NCBI GenBank assembly: GCA_964023275.1
Contig: OZ029914.1
Span: 51,290,530-51,354,529 of the forward strand
DNA: 64,000 nt
From: Norana najaformis
Lineage: Eukaryota > Annelida > Clitellata > Crassiclitellata > Hormogastridae
Direction: 5' to 3'
A model generated the notes under the pieces. The model ran no database searches. It saw only the letters and a list, made by a program, of their open reading frames with translations, and was not told where the DNA came from. Shown here piece after piece: positions 22,690-36,249 of this stretch. The position numbers were made by a program, and so were the translations under genes. The number at the start of each line of letters is the position of its first letter. Positions within the stretch are counted from its first letter, which is position 1.

Positions 22690-24085
22690 AGTTAGGCTAA
22701 CGATTCCCAGCGCACAACATGAGGAAGAGGAACATTTCCGATAATGGGTAAAATTAATAGAAACATTTTGTCTGGTTTGCTGTTAATCTTTGCTTCATAT
22801 TTCGATTCGACCGACGTTCGCGCGTTGTTGGACTTTACCTAGGTGCTACTAATTATAAGCCTGTTTTCATTTTCTTAACACAGGTAAGATACAGCACAAG
22901 TTTAGCTTCGACCTACTCCTTAATGTGAACTATACAGGCTTAGCCTTCATTTACACCCTCAGGATTTTCGTATTGTGCTCCAAAAGGGGCCGACGTCACT
23001 GAACAAAATAGGCCTATCTCGACAAAACAACTTACAAGTTGCTTTGCCCGAGATACGTTGATACCTGGCGTTGCTTTATCCGATTTTTGGGCCGGGCAAT
23101 AAGCAAATGCAAAATAGGTTGCACGTCTATATAGGTGTGGAATTTTTCTAAGGCAATTACAGACGACGTTTGCAAGTTGTGACTTACGTGTTTCAAAAGG
23201 TTTGTACTATTATAATTTTTAAATAATTTTGCTATGTCGCCTAATAGTTGAATTTTGATTCTAACAAATAGTACAACTTATAGTAAATCAAATCTGAGTT
23301 CAATCAAGTCAGAAATTATGCCACTTCTTTGCCGAGTTTCAGCTGCCCTATCAAAGCTAATATTTTCAATTATAAGAAACTCTGGTTCTTTTTAAGGTCA
23401 CTATTATCACGCTCTTAACGATTACTCTTTTAAAGTAGGCTTTTCTCATGATGTGCGGCAATGGTAACTGATAGATCGATCTTCCATCTGAAAAACTAAA
23501 TTATGCATTGAATAGTCTTTCTAGAATTCGGTCAGGTTTTGAGTCACTGAAGTGTTGTAGGCTGCTTAATAGATCGTTCGATTAAGTAAAACAGCTTCAG
23601 TTCAGAATACACCTCAATATACAATCTACAGTATCTACCTTTACTCAAATGCCTGGAAACTTTACTTCTTTCTCAATATATAGATGTAATAGCATGTCGT
23701 TCAGAATTACTGATAATACAACGAGTGGATCATCAAAGAATGCGCCTGTCTATTCCAAGTAAACGCCATTAACCAATTAATGTCATCTTTACATAACTGA
23801 CTCTACATATGCTTTTAGATCACAACTTCTGTTCATTATTATGTCTGAATTTAAATATTTGGTCTTTTCAAAACTAGCGAAGGTCCTAAAACAGGTGTCC
23901 GAAAACAGCAATAGACAGGTTTGGTGTGAAAAAATATTGTTGCTTTTGTGACAAGTTGCATATCATAGACCATGAGTTCAAAAAGCTGACATTATCTCTG
24001 CCTATGGTGTATCTCCCTCATAAAATTCACAAATTCTCCGTTCCTCTACCCCTCCCGTTGTTGAATCACCATCACCTGTCTCAAA

Positions 24086-24131
<46 letters not shown>

Positions 24132-25293
24132 ACAGTACTTCTTTGGCTCTCCACTGAAAACAATATTCCTACCTCACTTCTCAAAAAACCCTGCCCTAAT
24201 CCATACCATGAATCGCCTTCCCATTTCTCTCAACCTAAGCACCACCTAATGTAAACAGCTCCCTTTTTCTCTTCCCTCACTGGTCTTCTGGAAACTCGGG
24301 TTTGTTCTTTACATGTATTTTTGGACAATCCCTCTGATTTGAGGAAACGCTCGTAAATAAGACGGTGTTATGTGCTTAGATTTTAAGTAGCGCTTTTGAA
24401 AATCTCGAGATTACGGTTACGATTACCTAGTTTTAACACCTGCAATTTTCCAAATGAGTAATCATAAGCCCATTCATTGTAAGTTACAATTATAAAAATG
24501 GCAACGTAGGAACTCGGTCTCTCGATGGCCATCAACTCTCAGTGACCAGAATGACTAACGCTCACTATCACTGTTAGCAATGTTAAAGGCTGTGGATCGG
24601 GGATGGTCACATGATGCACCCGACCGTTAATGGCGTCATTGCATTAAGCAAGTTTATGCAAAAGAGGTCAGGTGAAGTAAACGCTTTTTTATTAAGGGCC
24701 TTTTGCGTCATGAATACCAAGAGAATACCAATTCCATGCGTTTAACGCGTTAAATTTGAATCAAAATGTACGAAATTCTCCGCTGGGTTTCATTTGCCTC
24801 GAACACCTGGCAAAAGGTCTTAAGGGTGGCCGCTTGGTCTTGTTGAGGCGACACTGGCAGACATACAGTAGGGGAAAAATAAAACCCCGGTTCTTACCTC
24901 GATGGGTGACCCTCCGCAAAATGCCATGCGACCTGGAACCCACTAGGCCCTCCATCTTTTTAGGTTCAGTAAATAATCTTTACCAACTGAAGTTGAGAAA
25001 TTAAAATGTGTTATGTTGATTAATTGATGTGGTCATGTTTGCCACTCAGCCGAATGATCCTGCGGCTTTCTAGAGAGTTTTATAAGGAAGTGCAGCTGAT
25101 TGCGTATTCTAAATGATAACTCTACACTAGAAAGAAGCAACCTAGTGCTGTGTGTTTCAATTACCTTAACGGTCAACACCTAAGCTGTTGACTGCAATTG
25201 AATTAATATGAATTAATGAACTTCGTTACCGGATGTCGTTTGCTAGTAGTTTTGGTGACAGATGATATAGGCCTAGAAATGTTTGCAACGAGG
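22690..25293 (+). other. Upstream region of gene C
   Basis: 22690-22900 is the rest of the upstream module. The remainder aligns in patches with the D upstream region (for example 24900-25060 with 42540-42700). It contains a (CT)n run at 24089-24129. No exon seen. Confidence 0.5.
24089..24129. repeat. (CT)n microsatellite
   Basis: About 40 bases of CT repeats. Confidence 0.95.
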
Positions 25294-25310
25294 AACAAAC
25301 ATCTTGCAAA
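25294..25310 (+). promoter_or_regulatory. Short conserved block before gene C start
   Basis: AACAAACATCTTGCAAA, about 40 bases before the ATG at 25348, shared with A, D and E. Confidence 0.45.
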
Positions 25311-25347
25311 GCCGAATATGCTCATTTGTAGAGTCATCAAAGACGTG

Positions 25348-25414
25348 ATGGCAAATACACTGATCAAGTTCCTTCTGTTGTGTACTTACATTCTGCTTCC
25401 ATCTACAACAAACG
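25348..25414 (+). CDS. Gene C exon 1: signal peptide
   Basis: MANTLIKFLLLCTYILLPST, TN and one base of a Gly codon, then GTAAAT. It aligns with the signal exons of A, D and E and ends in phase 1. Confidence 0.8.
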
Positions 25415-28400
25415 GTAAATCATTGACGTAGGCCTATACATGATAGTTGCAAAGCAGCTTTTAAACAATATACCCAAAATGTTTTTAATCTCAAGCAAAT
25501 ATGAAATATATTAATATAGGGGCCTATTTCTAGTTATTAAAAGCTCAACACAGAAACACGTTGTCTAGATGCTAGTCAAATATTAGTGACCCGGATTACC
25601 CAGAGGTGCTATTGCCCACTGTTACGGAATGCAATCGACCATTAATGGCGGCATGAATTGAAAGACCAAGATATTTTGTTCTTCAACTGGCTTCAATTTG
25701 AACTGGAAGCGGACGAAACATCCACATCTGGAATGAATAGGTTATTCTTGACACCAACCCAGCCCGGTGAAGGGTTGTTTGAGTCATTAATTGAATTCTG
25801 CCACGAAGATTTTTTATTAATTCCAGAAGTTCTTTTAGTTATCTGTGAGATTAGGGAGTTCAAGCTTTGCCTCATCAAATTCAATAATTTTCCCTTCTTA
25901 AACTGTAATCTCGACCATATTGGCTCCTTTCTAAAAAGAAATAGCATATCAAATAGCGTAACAAAGACTAAGGGCATATTGTGTACAAACAATACAGCAG
26001 GAGGTAGCCTTATAAAAATTTAAAAAAACAGGATGACGGCACAATGCTCAATCATCGACCCATTTACCAAAGCAAATGTCAAGAATGAGAATTCAGTTGC
26101 TAACATTCATTTTTCAGTATGTGCACTCACAACCAGAAGGGCGCCAACGACAACAAGTACTACTCAGACACCAACGAAAACTACTCCTCTATCAAAAACA
26201 ACACCCGCAACCACTACCAATACGCCACCAACCACGACCACAACTCCGCCCACGACTACCACAACGCCACCAACGACGACCACAACACCGCCCACGACGA
26301 CCACTACGCCACCAACCACGACCACAACACCGCCCACGACTACCACTACGCCACCAACCACGACCACAACACCGCCCACAACTACCACTACGCCAACAAC
26401 CACGACCACAACACCGCCCACGACTACCACTACGCCACCAACCACGACCACAACACCGCCGACGACTACCACTACGCCACCAACCACGACCACAACACCG
26501 CCCACGACTACCACTACGCCACCAACCACGACCACAACACCGCCCACGACTACCACTACGCCACCAACCACGACCACAACATCACCCACGACTACCACTA
26601 CGCCACCATCCACGACCACAACACCGCCCACGACTACCACTACGCCACCAACGACGACCACAACACCGCCCACGACTACCACTACGCCACCAACGACGAC
26701 CACAACACCGCCCACGACTACCACTACGCCACCAACGACGACCACAACACCGCCCACGACTACCACTACGCCACCAACCACGACCACAACACCGCCCACG
26801 ACTACCACTACGCCACCAACCACGACCACAACACCGCCCACGACTACCACTACGCCACCAACCACGACCACAACACCGCCCACGACTACCACTACGCCAC
26901 CAACCACGACCACAACACCGCCCACGACTACCACTACGCCACCAACCACGACCACAACACCGCCCACGACTACCACTACGCCACCATCCACGACCACAAC
27001 ACCGCCCACGACTACCACTACGCCACCAACCACGACCACAACACCGCCTACGACTTCCACTACGCCACCAACCACGACCACAACACCGCCCACGACTACC
27101 ACTACGCCACCAACCACGACCACAACACCGCCCACGACTACCACTACGCCACCAACCACGACCACAACACCGCCCACGACTACCACTACGCCACCAACCA
27201 CGACCACAACACCGCCCACGACTACCACTACGCCACCAACCACGACCACAACACCGCCCACGACTACCACTACGCCACCAACCACGACCACAACACCGCC
27301 CACGACTACCACTACGCCACCAACCACGACCACAACATCACCCACGACTACCACTACGCCACCATCCACGACCACAACACCGCCCACGACTACCACTACG
27401 CCACCAACGACGACCACAACACCGCCCACGACTACCACTACGCCACCAACGACGACCACAACACCGCCCACGACTACCACTACGCCACCATCCAAACGAC
27501 CACAACACCGCCTACGACTTCCACTACGCCACCAACCACGACCACAACACCGCCCACGACTACCACTACGCCACCAACCACGACCACAACACCGCCCACG
27601 ACTACCACTACGCCACCATCCACGACCACAACACCGCCCACGACTACCACTACGAAACCATCCACGACCACAACAGTGCCCACGACTACCACTACGCCAC
27701 CAACCACGACCACAACACCGCCCACGACAACCACTACGCCACCAACCACGACCACAACACCGCCCACGACTACCACTACGCCACCAACCACGACCACAAC
27801 ACCGCCCACGACTACCACTACGCCACCAACGACGACCACAACACCTCCCACGACTACCACTACGCCACCAACGACGACCACAACACCGCCCACGACTACC
27901 ACTACGCCACCAACCACGACCACAACACCGCCCACGACTACCACTGCGCCACCAACGACGACCACAACACCGCCAACCACTACCACTACGCCACCAACCA
28001 CGACCACAACACCGCCCACGACTACCACTACTACGCCACCAACGACGGCCACAACACCGCCCACGACTACCACTACGCCACCAACCACGACCACAACACC
28101 GCCCACGACTACCACTACGCCAACAACCACGCCCACAACACCGCCCACGACTACCACCACGCCAACAACCACGGCCACAACACCGCCCACGACTACCACC
28201 ACGCCACCAACCACGACCACAACACCGCCCACGACTACCACTACGCCACCAACCACGACCACAACACCGCCCACGACTACCACTTCGCCACCAACCACGA
28301 CCACAACACCGCCCACGACTACCACTACGCCACCAACCACGACCACAACATCACCCACGACTACCACTACGCCACCATCCACGACCACAACACCGCCCAC

Positions 28401-31400
28401 GACTACCACTACGCCACCAACCACGACCACAACACCGCCTACAACTTCCACTACGCCACCAACCACGACCACAACACCGACCACGACTACCACTACGCCA
28501 CCAACCACGACCACAACACCGCCCACGACTACCACTACGCCACCAACGACGACGACAACACCGCCCACGACTACCACAACGCCACCATCCACGACCACAA
28601 CACCGCCCACGACTACCACTACGCCACCATCCACGACCACAACACCGCCCACGACTACCACTACGCCACCAACCACGACCACAACACCGCCCACGACTAC
28701 CACTACGCCACCAACCACGACCACAACACCGCCAACCACTACCACTACGCCACCAACCACGACCACAACACCGCCCACGACTACCACTACGCCACCAACG
28801 ACGACCACAACACCGCCCACGACTACCACTACGCCACCAACCACGACCACAACACCGCCCACGACTACCACTACTACGCCACCAACGACGACCACAACAC
28901 CGCCCACGACTACCACTACGCCACCAACCACGACCACAACACCGCCCACGACTACCACTACGCCAACAACCACGACCACAACACCGCCCACGACTACCAC
29001 AACGCCAACAACCACGGCCACAACACCGCCCACGACTACCACTAAGCCACCAACCACGACCACAACACCGCCCACGACTACCACTACGCCACCAACCACG
29101 ACCACAACACCGCCCACGACTACCACTACGCCACCAACTACGACCACAACACCGCCCACGACTACCACTACGCCACCATCCACGACCACAACACCGCCCA
29201 CGACTACCACTACGCCACCATCCACGACCACAACACCGCCCACGACTACCACTACGCCACCAACCACGACCACAACACCGCCCACGACTACCACTACGCC
29301 ACCAACCACGACCACAACACCGCCTACAACTTCCACTACGCCACCAACCACGACCACAACACCGACCACGACTACCACTACGCCAGCAACCACGACCACA
29401 ACACCGCCCACGACTACCACTGCGCCACCAACGACGACCACAACACCGCCAACCACTACCACTACGCCACCAACCACGACCACAACACCGCCCACGACTA
29501 CCACTACGCCACCAACCACGACCACAACACCGCCCACGACTACCACTACGCCACCAACCACGACCACAACACCGCCCACGACTACCACTACGCCACCAAC
29601 CACGACCACAACACCGCCTACAACTTCCACTACGCCACCAACCACGACCACAACACCGACCACGACTACCACTACGCCACCAACCACGACCACAACACCG
29701 CCCACGACTACCACTACGCCACCAACGACGACGACAACACCGCCCACGACTACCACAACGTCACCATCCACGACCACAACACCGCCCACGACTACCACTA
29801 CGCCACCATCCACGACCACAACACCGCCCACGACTACCACTACGCCACCAACCACGACCACAACACCGCCCACGACTACCACTACGCCACCAACGACGAC
29901 CACAACACCGCCAACCACTACCACTACGCCACCAACCACGACCACAACACCGCCCACGACTACCACTACGCCAACAAACACGACCACAACACCGCCCACG
30001 ACTACCACAACGCCAACAACCACGGCAACAACACCGCCCACGACTACCACTACGCCATCAACCACGACCACAACACCGCCCACGACTACCACTACGCCAC
30101 CAACCACGACCACAACACCGCCCACGACTACCACTACGCCACCAACTACGACCACAACACCGCCCACGACTACCACTACGCCACCATCCACGACCACAAC
30201 ACCGCCCACGACTACCACTACGCCACCAACCACGACCACAACACCGCCCACGACTACCACTACGCCACCAACCACGACCACAACACCGCCCACGACTACC
30301 ACTACGCCACCAACCACGACCACAACACCGCCCACGACTACCACTACGCCACCAACCACGACCACAACACCGCCTACAACTTCCACTACGCCACCAACCA
30401 CGACCACAACACCGACCACGACTACCACTACGCCACCAACCACGACCACAACACCGCCCACGACTACCACTACGCCACCAACGACGACGACAACACCGCC
30501 CACGACTACCACAACGCCACCATCCACGACCACAACACCGCCCACGACTACCACTACGCCACCATCCACGACCACAACACCGCCCACGACTACCACTACG
30601 CCACCAACCACGACCACAACACCGCCCACGACTACCACTACGCCACCAACCACGACCACAACACCGCCCACGACTACCACTACGCCACCAACGACAACCA
30701 CAACACCGCCCACGACTACCACTACGCCAACAACCACGGCCACAACACCGCCCACGACTACCACTACGCCATCAACCACGACCACAACACCGCCCACGAC
30801 TACCACTACGCCACCAACCACGACCACAACACCGCCCACGACTACCACTACGCCACCAACTACGACCACAACACCGCCCACGACTACCACTACGCCACCA
30901 TCCACGACCACAACACCGCCCACGACTACCACTACGCCACCAACCACGACCACAACACCGCCCACGACGACCACTACGCCACCAACCACGACCACAACAC
31001 CGCCCACGACTACCACTACGCCACCAACCACGACCACAACACCGCCCACGACTACCACTACGCCACCAACCACGACCACAACACCGCCCACCACTTCCAC
31101 TACGCCACCAACCACGACCACAACACCGCCCACGACTACCACTACGCCACCATCCACCACCACAACAGTGCCCACGACTACCACTACGCCACCAACCACG
31201 ACCACAAAACCGCCCGCGACTACCACTACGCCACCAACCACGACCACAACAGTGCCCACGACTACCACTACGCCACCAACGACGACCACAACACCGCCCA
31301 CGACTACCACTACGCCACCAACCACGACCACAACACCGCCCACGACTACCACTACTACGCCACCATCCACGACCACAACACCGCCCACGACTACCACTAC

Positions 31401-34400
31401 GCCACCATCCACGACCACAACACCGCCCACGACTACCACTACGCCACCAACCACGACCACAACACCGCCCACGACTACCACTACGCCACCAACCACGACC
31501 ACAACACCGCCCACGACTACCACTACGCCACCAACCACGACCACAACACCGCCCACGACTACCACTACTACGCCACCATCCACGACCACAACACCGCCCA
31601 CGACTACCACTACGCCACCAACCACGACCACAACACCGCCCACGACTATCACTACGCCACCAACCACGACCACAACACCGCCCACGACTACCACTACGCC
31701 ACCAACCACGACCACGAAACCGCCTACGACTTCAACTACGCCACCAACGACGACCACAACACCGCCCACGACTACCACTACGCCACCAACCACGACCACA
31801 ACACCGCCCACGACTACCACTACGCCACCAACCACGACCACAACACCGCCCACGACCACCACTACGCCACCAACCACGACCACAACACCGCCCACGACTA
31901 CCACTACGCCACCAACCACGACCACAACACCGCCCACGACTACCACTACGCCACCAACCACGACCACAACACCGCCTACAACTTCCACTACGCCACCAAC
32001 CACGACCACAACACCGACCACGACTACCACTACGCCACCAACCACGACCACAACACCGCCCACGACTACCACTACGCCACCAACGACGACGACAACACCG
32101 CCCACGACTACCACAACGCCACCATCCACGACCACAACACCGCCCACGACTACCACTACGCCACCATCCACGACCACAACACCGCCCACGACTACCACTA
32201 CGCCACCAACCACGACCACAACACCGCCCACGACTACCACTGCGCCACCAACCACGACCACAACACCGCCAACCACTACCACTACGCCACCAACCACGAC
32301 CACAACACCGCCCACGACTACCACTACGCCACCAACCACGACCACAACACCGCCTACGACTACCACTACGCCACCAACCACGACCACAACACCGCCCACG
32401 ACTACCACTACTACGCCACCAACGACGACCACAACACCGCCCACGACTACCACTACGCCACCAACCACGACCACAACACCGCCCACGACTACCACTACGC
32501 CAACAACCACGACCACAACACCGCCCACGACTACCACAACGCCAACAACCACGGCCACAACACCGCCCACGACTACCACTACGCCACCAACCACGACCAC
32601 AACACCGCCCACGACTACCACTACGCCACCAACCACGACCACAACACCGCCCACGACTACCACTACGCCACCAACTACGACCACAACACCGCCCACGACT
32701 ACCACTACGCCACCAACTACGACCACAACACCGCCCACGACTACCACTACGCCACCAACCACGACCACAACACCGCCCACGACTACCACTACGCCACCAA
32801 CCACGACCACAACACCGCCCACGACTACCACTACGCCACCAACCACGACCACAACACCGCCCACGACTACCACTACGCCACCAACCACGACCACAACACC
32901 GCCCACGACTACCACTACTACGCCACCATCCACGACCACAACACCGCCCACGACTACCACTACGCCACCAACCACGACCACAACACCGCCCACGACTATC
33001 ACTACGCCACCAACCACGACCACAACACCGCCCACGACTACCACTACGCCACCAACCACGACCACGAAACCGCCTACGACTTCCACTACGCCACCAACGA
33101 CGACCACAACACCGCCCACGACTACCACTACGCCACCAACCACGACCACAACACCGCCCACGACTACCACTACTACGCCACCATCCACGACCACAACACC
33201 GCCCACGACTACCACTACGCCACCATCCACGACCACAACACCGCCCACGACTACCACTACGCCACCAACCACGACCACAACACCGCCCACGACTACCACT
33301 ACGCCACCAACCACGACCACAACACCGCCCACGACTACCACTACTACGCCACCATCCACGACCACAACACCGCCCACGACTACCACTACGCCACCAACCA
33401 CGACCACAACACCGCCCACGACTACCACTACGCCACCAACCACGACCACAACACCGCCCACGACTACCACTACGCCACCAACCACGACCACAACACCGCC
33501 CACGACCACCACTACGCCACCAACCACGACCACAACACCGCCCACGACTACCACTACGCCACCAACCACGACCACAACACCGCCCACGACTACCACTACG
33601 CCACCAACCACGACCACAACACCGCCCACGACTACCACTACGCCACCAACCACGACCACAACACCGCCCACGACTACCACTACGCCACCAACCACGACCA
33701 CAACACCGCCCACGACTACCACTACGCCACCAACCACGACTACAACACCGCCCACGACTACCACTAGGCCACCAACCACGACCACAACACCGCCCACGAC
33801 TACCACAACGCCACCCACTACGACCACAACACCGCCCACGGCCACTACTACTCCACCAACCACGACCACAACACCGCCCACGACTATCACTACGCCACCA
33901 ACCACGACCACAACACCGCCCACGACTACCACTACGCCACCAACCACGACCACAACACCGCCCACGACTACCACTACGCCACCAACGACGACGACAACAC
34001 CGCCCATGACTACCACTACGCCACCAACCACGACCACAACACCGCCTACGACTTCCACTACGCCACCAGCACCTACTTTCGAGCAAACGACCACCGCACA
34101 AACAGGTCAGTATAAAATAACATTTCGCCTCAATCGTTTAAATTTATTATGTGATCTAAATATTCAAATTAGTGAAAATTCAAATTAATGAAGTTTTAAG
34201 CAGTTTTGATGTTGACCTGGTGAGATTAGGAAGCCGTTCAAACAGCAGTTCAATCGATTTTATGTTGTTTTACTGAATTTTTTGTGACTTTCTTCAAATC
34301 GCTGCAGTTTGTACTGCGTCAAAATGAAAATATTCATCATAACTGTTTTGGTTGTGATCATCAAACAGGAACTGAAATGTGTTCCTTCTGAAACTTGCTC

Positions 34401-36019
34401 GACCAAGGAGTGGTAGGGTTTATTACCAGTAGCCTATGCCCAAATCAACGAACTTATTGCTAATATGTTTAAAGTGTGGTTACTTTGGTGACTGTACGTG
34501 GCCGTGCTTTGGGTTTCACTTTAGATTTTCGCTCAGTGTCTAGTGACTGACAAATTGGAAGTTAAATTAAAGGCTCTTTTGAAACAGAAAATTCAACAGC
34601 ATTCGTATTTTCTGTTTGATGATTTTGAGAAGTACTCCCTGTCAAGACTGTTCGTGCATGACCTTAAGTGTTTACAAATTTCGGAAGATTCGTCTTCATA
34701 CTTTTTCAAAGCAGCTTCGGGTATTAGGCTAACCTGACTGCCATTTTATGAATCAATGTTAACACTAAGCTCAAGTAAATTCTAAAAGTACCAACAGGTT
34801 TATTAGTTTCAGTTTTCTGTGTCTTATCTGGATTAGAAATTAAAAAGAAGTAAAACAGTTTGTTTCTTTCAGTTATCAATTGTTCAGAGAATCTGCGGAA
34901 TGTCAAGAACATAGCGGTTTACGAGGGACAGCTGAATACAATAATGAATCTATCAGCTAACCCACAAGACACAATGTGGACAATTAAACCAACGAATGAC
35001 GAATTTGAAACTTACTCTATAACCAATTACGACGGTACTATAGATCCTTCGTTGGCTGGGCTCTTTGACATAAACCAGACCGGTCTAATAGTAAAGAACG
35101 CGACAACGACTGAAAATAATGATAAAGGTGATCCGATATCAACGGCTGGGTTGTACATCGGACAATGTGCTAACAATCCGAACAAGACCGGCGCCAAGTT
35201 ACTCGTCGTTCGTAAGTTCTGTGACTATTGTTATCTCTTTTTTCTTGTTTTTATCATGTGTCTGGAAATTGTAATGGAAAATTAATGATAGGTAAGCTTT
35301 CGGGAAAACTTATTTGACATCGACGGTTGGGTTATACATCGCACAATGTGCCAAAAACACGAAGAAGACTGGCGCCAAGTCACTCGTCTTTCATAAGAAA
35401 ATTTAATCGGATTTGATGTGCAAACTTTGACTGGATGCGTTGCCGAAATAATATTGGAAGTATGAAAACGAGCGACTCTGTTTGAACGAAATTTACCTGT
35501 AATGCTGTTTATCTTTGTCTAATACCAACTTTACTTTACAGAATGCTGTGCATGGACGGTAACAGATGACAACAAACTTTCAGTTTAAACTGCAAATTGA
35601 CCTTTGGCTTTCACAGAGAAGAGTAAACAAATGAGTTTTCACTGAACTTGTTCCGTAATTCTTGCATATTTGTGTTGTATAATCTTGTCTTACAGGCAGT
35701 GATCCACAATGTTCATGCAGTCCCGACAATTCCTTAAACAGCATCAACCTGTCATGCAGTGTCTCTTTTGCCGATGGCACCATCCACCCTATCCCTGCTG
35801 TTATGACCTGGATAGTCAACGGAGCATATTACACAACGGTTAAACCTGTTCGGAATAGGACGGACAGATATGTGTTCGTGGCAACGTCAACCATTACAGT
35901 TGATAGCAGCGTTGTCAGTAATTATCAATGTCTACTGACATTTGATGCACCAACGGATATTCGATATAATTATATCGCGGTGAATGCACCGAAGTTCAAC
36001 GAATCTTGCTCAACGCCTG
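25348..36019 (+). CDS. Receptor gene C: signal peptide, giant Thr/Pro mucin exon, Ig1, Ig2
   Basis: Exons 25348-25414, 26118-34105, 34873-35211 and 35696-36019, all joined in phase 1. The mucin exon alone would give about 2660 residues, so the product would be a secreted or surface mucin-like protein with an O-glycosylated rod. The order differs from D, where the Thr-rich stalk follows the Ig domains. The exon is 7988 nt, two more than a multiple of 3, because of a 2-base insert near 27494, so as given the frame is lost inside it. No TM or tail exon follows; broken stalk-like exons appear at 36250 and 38505. The gene may be a pseudogene, a secreted form, or affected by a sequence error in a hard repeat. 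Confidence 0.6.
25415..26117 (+). other. Gene C intron 1
   Basis: No exon seen. The short frames here (for example from an ATG at 26033 into the mucin repeat) are intronic: the acceptor TTTTTCAG at 26110-26117 fits the family pattern of a stalk exon starting V-C. Confidence 0.6.
26118..34105 (+). CDS. Gene C mucin-like Thr/Pro exon
   Basis: One exon of 7988 nt. After VCALTTRRAPTTTSTTQTPT it becomes a nearly pure repeat of the heptad TPPTTTT, two heptads per 42-base unit, about 185-190 units. Variants include PPS, TTS, KPP, VPT and 45-base units with one extra ACT. It ends TPPAPTFEQTTTAQTG and a GTCAGT donor in phase 1. Such Thr/Pro tracts are typical of heavily O-glycosylated, extended mucin stalks. 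The start VC.. matches the stalk exon of D (VCDVATTTRE, 48729). Two extra bases at about 27494-27496 (TCCAAACGACC where TCCACGACC is normal) move the Thr/Pro reading from one frame to another. Confidence 0.75.
26216..34070. repeat. 42-bp minisatellite array
   Basis: The coding repeat of the mucin exon seen as DNA: a 42-base unit of two related 21-base halves (ACGCCACCAACCACGACCAC and ACACCGCCCACGACTACCAC starts). The plus strand is C/A-rich with little T or G. Longer blocks recur, for example the CCTACAACTTCC variant at about 28438, 29323, 29617, 30373 and 31977, each followed by an ACACCGACCACG variant, which shows duplication of multi-unit segments. Confidence 0.9.
34106..34872 (+). other. 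Gene C intron between mucin exon and Ig1
   Basis: No feature recognised. Confidence 0.5.
34873..35211 (+). CDS. Gene C Ig1 exon
   Basis: 339 nt, 113 codons, phase 1 on both sides. INCSENLRNVKNIAVYEGQL, then IMNLSANPQDTMWTIKP, and GLYIGQCANN near the end. It has Trp in the C strand, no Cys in the B strand (Leu instead), one Cys near the N-terminus and one in the F strand, the opposite of the A/D/E pattern. It is open and intact. Potential N-glycosylation at NCS, NLS, NQT and NAT. Confidence 0.8.
35318..35395 (+). pseudogene. Partial second copy of the Ig1 3' end
   Basis: TSTVGLYIAQCAKNTKKTGA followed by KSLVFH repeats the last third of the Ig1 exon (35140-35211) about 100 bases downstream of it. 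There is no acceptor in front. It is a tandem duplication scar. Confidence 0.7.
35696..36019 (+). CDS. Gene C Ig2 exon
   Basis: 324 nt, 108 codons, phase 1 both sides (CTTACAG before, GTGAGT after). It has CSCSPDNSLNSINLSCSVSF (B-strand Cys), AVMTWIVNG (C-strand Trp) and VSNYQCLLTF (F-strand Cys), so a canonical Ig core, plus extra cysteines at both ends (CSC and ESCS) that could form a second disulfide. It is the most canonical Ig domain in the window. Confidence 0.85.
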
Positions 36020-36249
36020 GTGAGTTTGCAGTAGGAAATTTAATAAAAACCCAACAAAAAATATGATAAAATGCATTAATTAACATGTAAACATTAGCCC
36101 AATAGTTTTTTTTATGAAATTCCATTGTACAATTCCGCAAATTATTAAGGCTTATCAGGTGTTTTATTCGCTCGTTTGGTGAGAATTCAAAACAATACTA
36201 TTTTCAGAATATTGATCACTTACATAATTTTCCACATACTGATTTCAGT

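Noticed and set aside
26033-26117. ATG at 26033 as the start of the mucin protein
   Set aside because: The codons before 26118 lie in the intron; a good acceptor and the family V-C exon start are at 26118, and a signal exon is upstream at 25348.
27494-34009. Plus-strand RPQHRPRLPLRHQ frame as a basic repeat protein
   Set aside because: It exists only because of the two-base insert; the exon donor and the unit composition support the Thr/Pro frame.
26216-34070. CRISPR array or satellite centromere
   Set aside because: Direct coding repeats with no spacers, bounded by splice sites, in an animal gene.
27480-34094. Very long minus-strand frame of GGVVVVV repeats
   Set aside because: It is the antisense of the Thr/Pro array; the repeat has no stops in most frames. 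No splice sites or start context support it.
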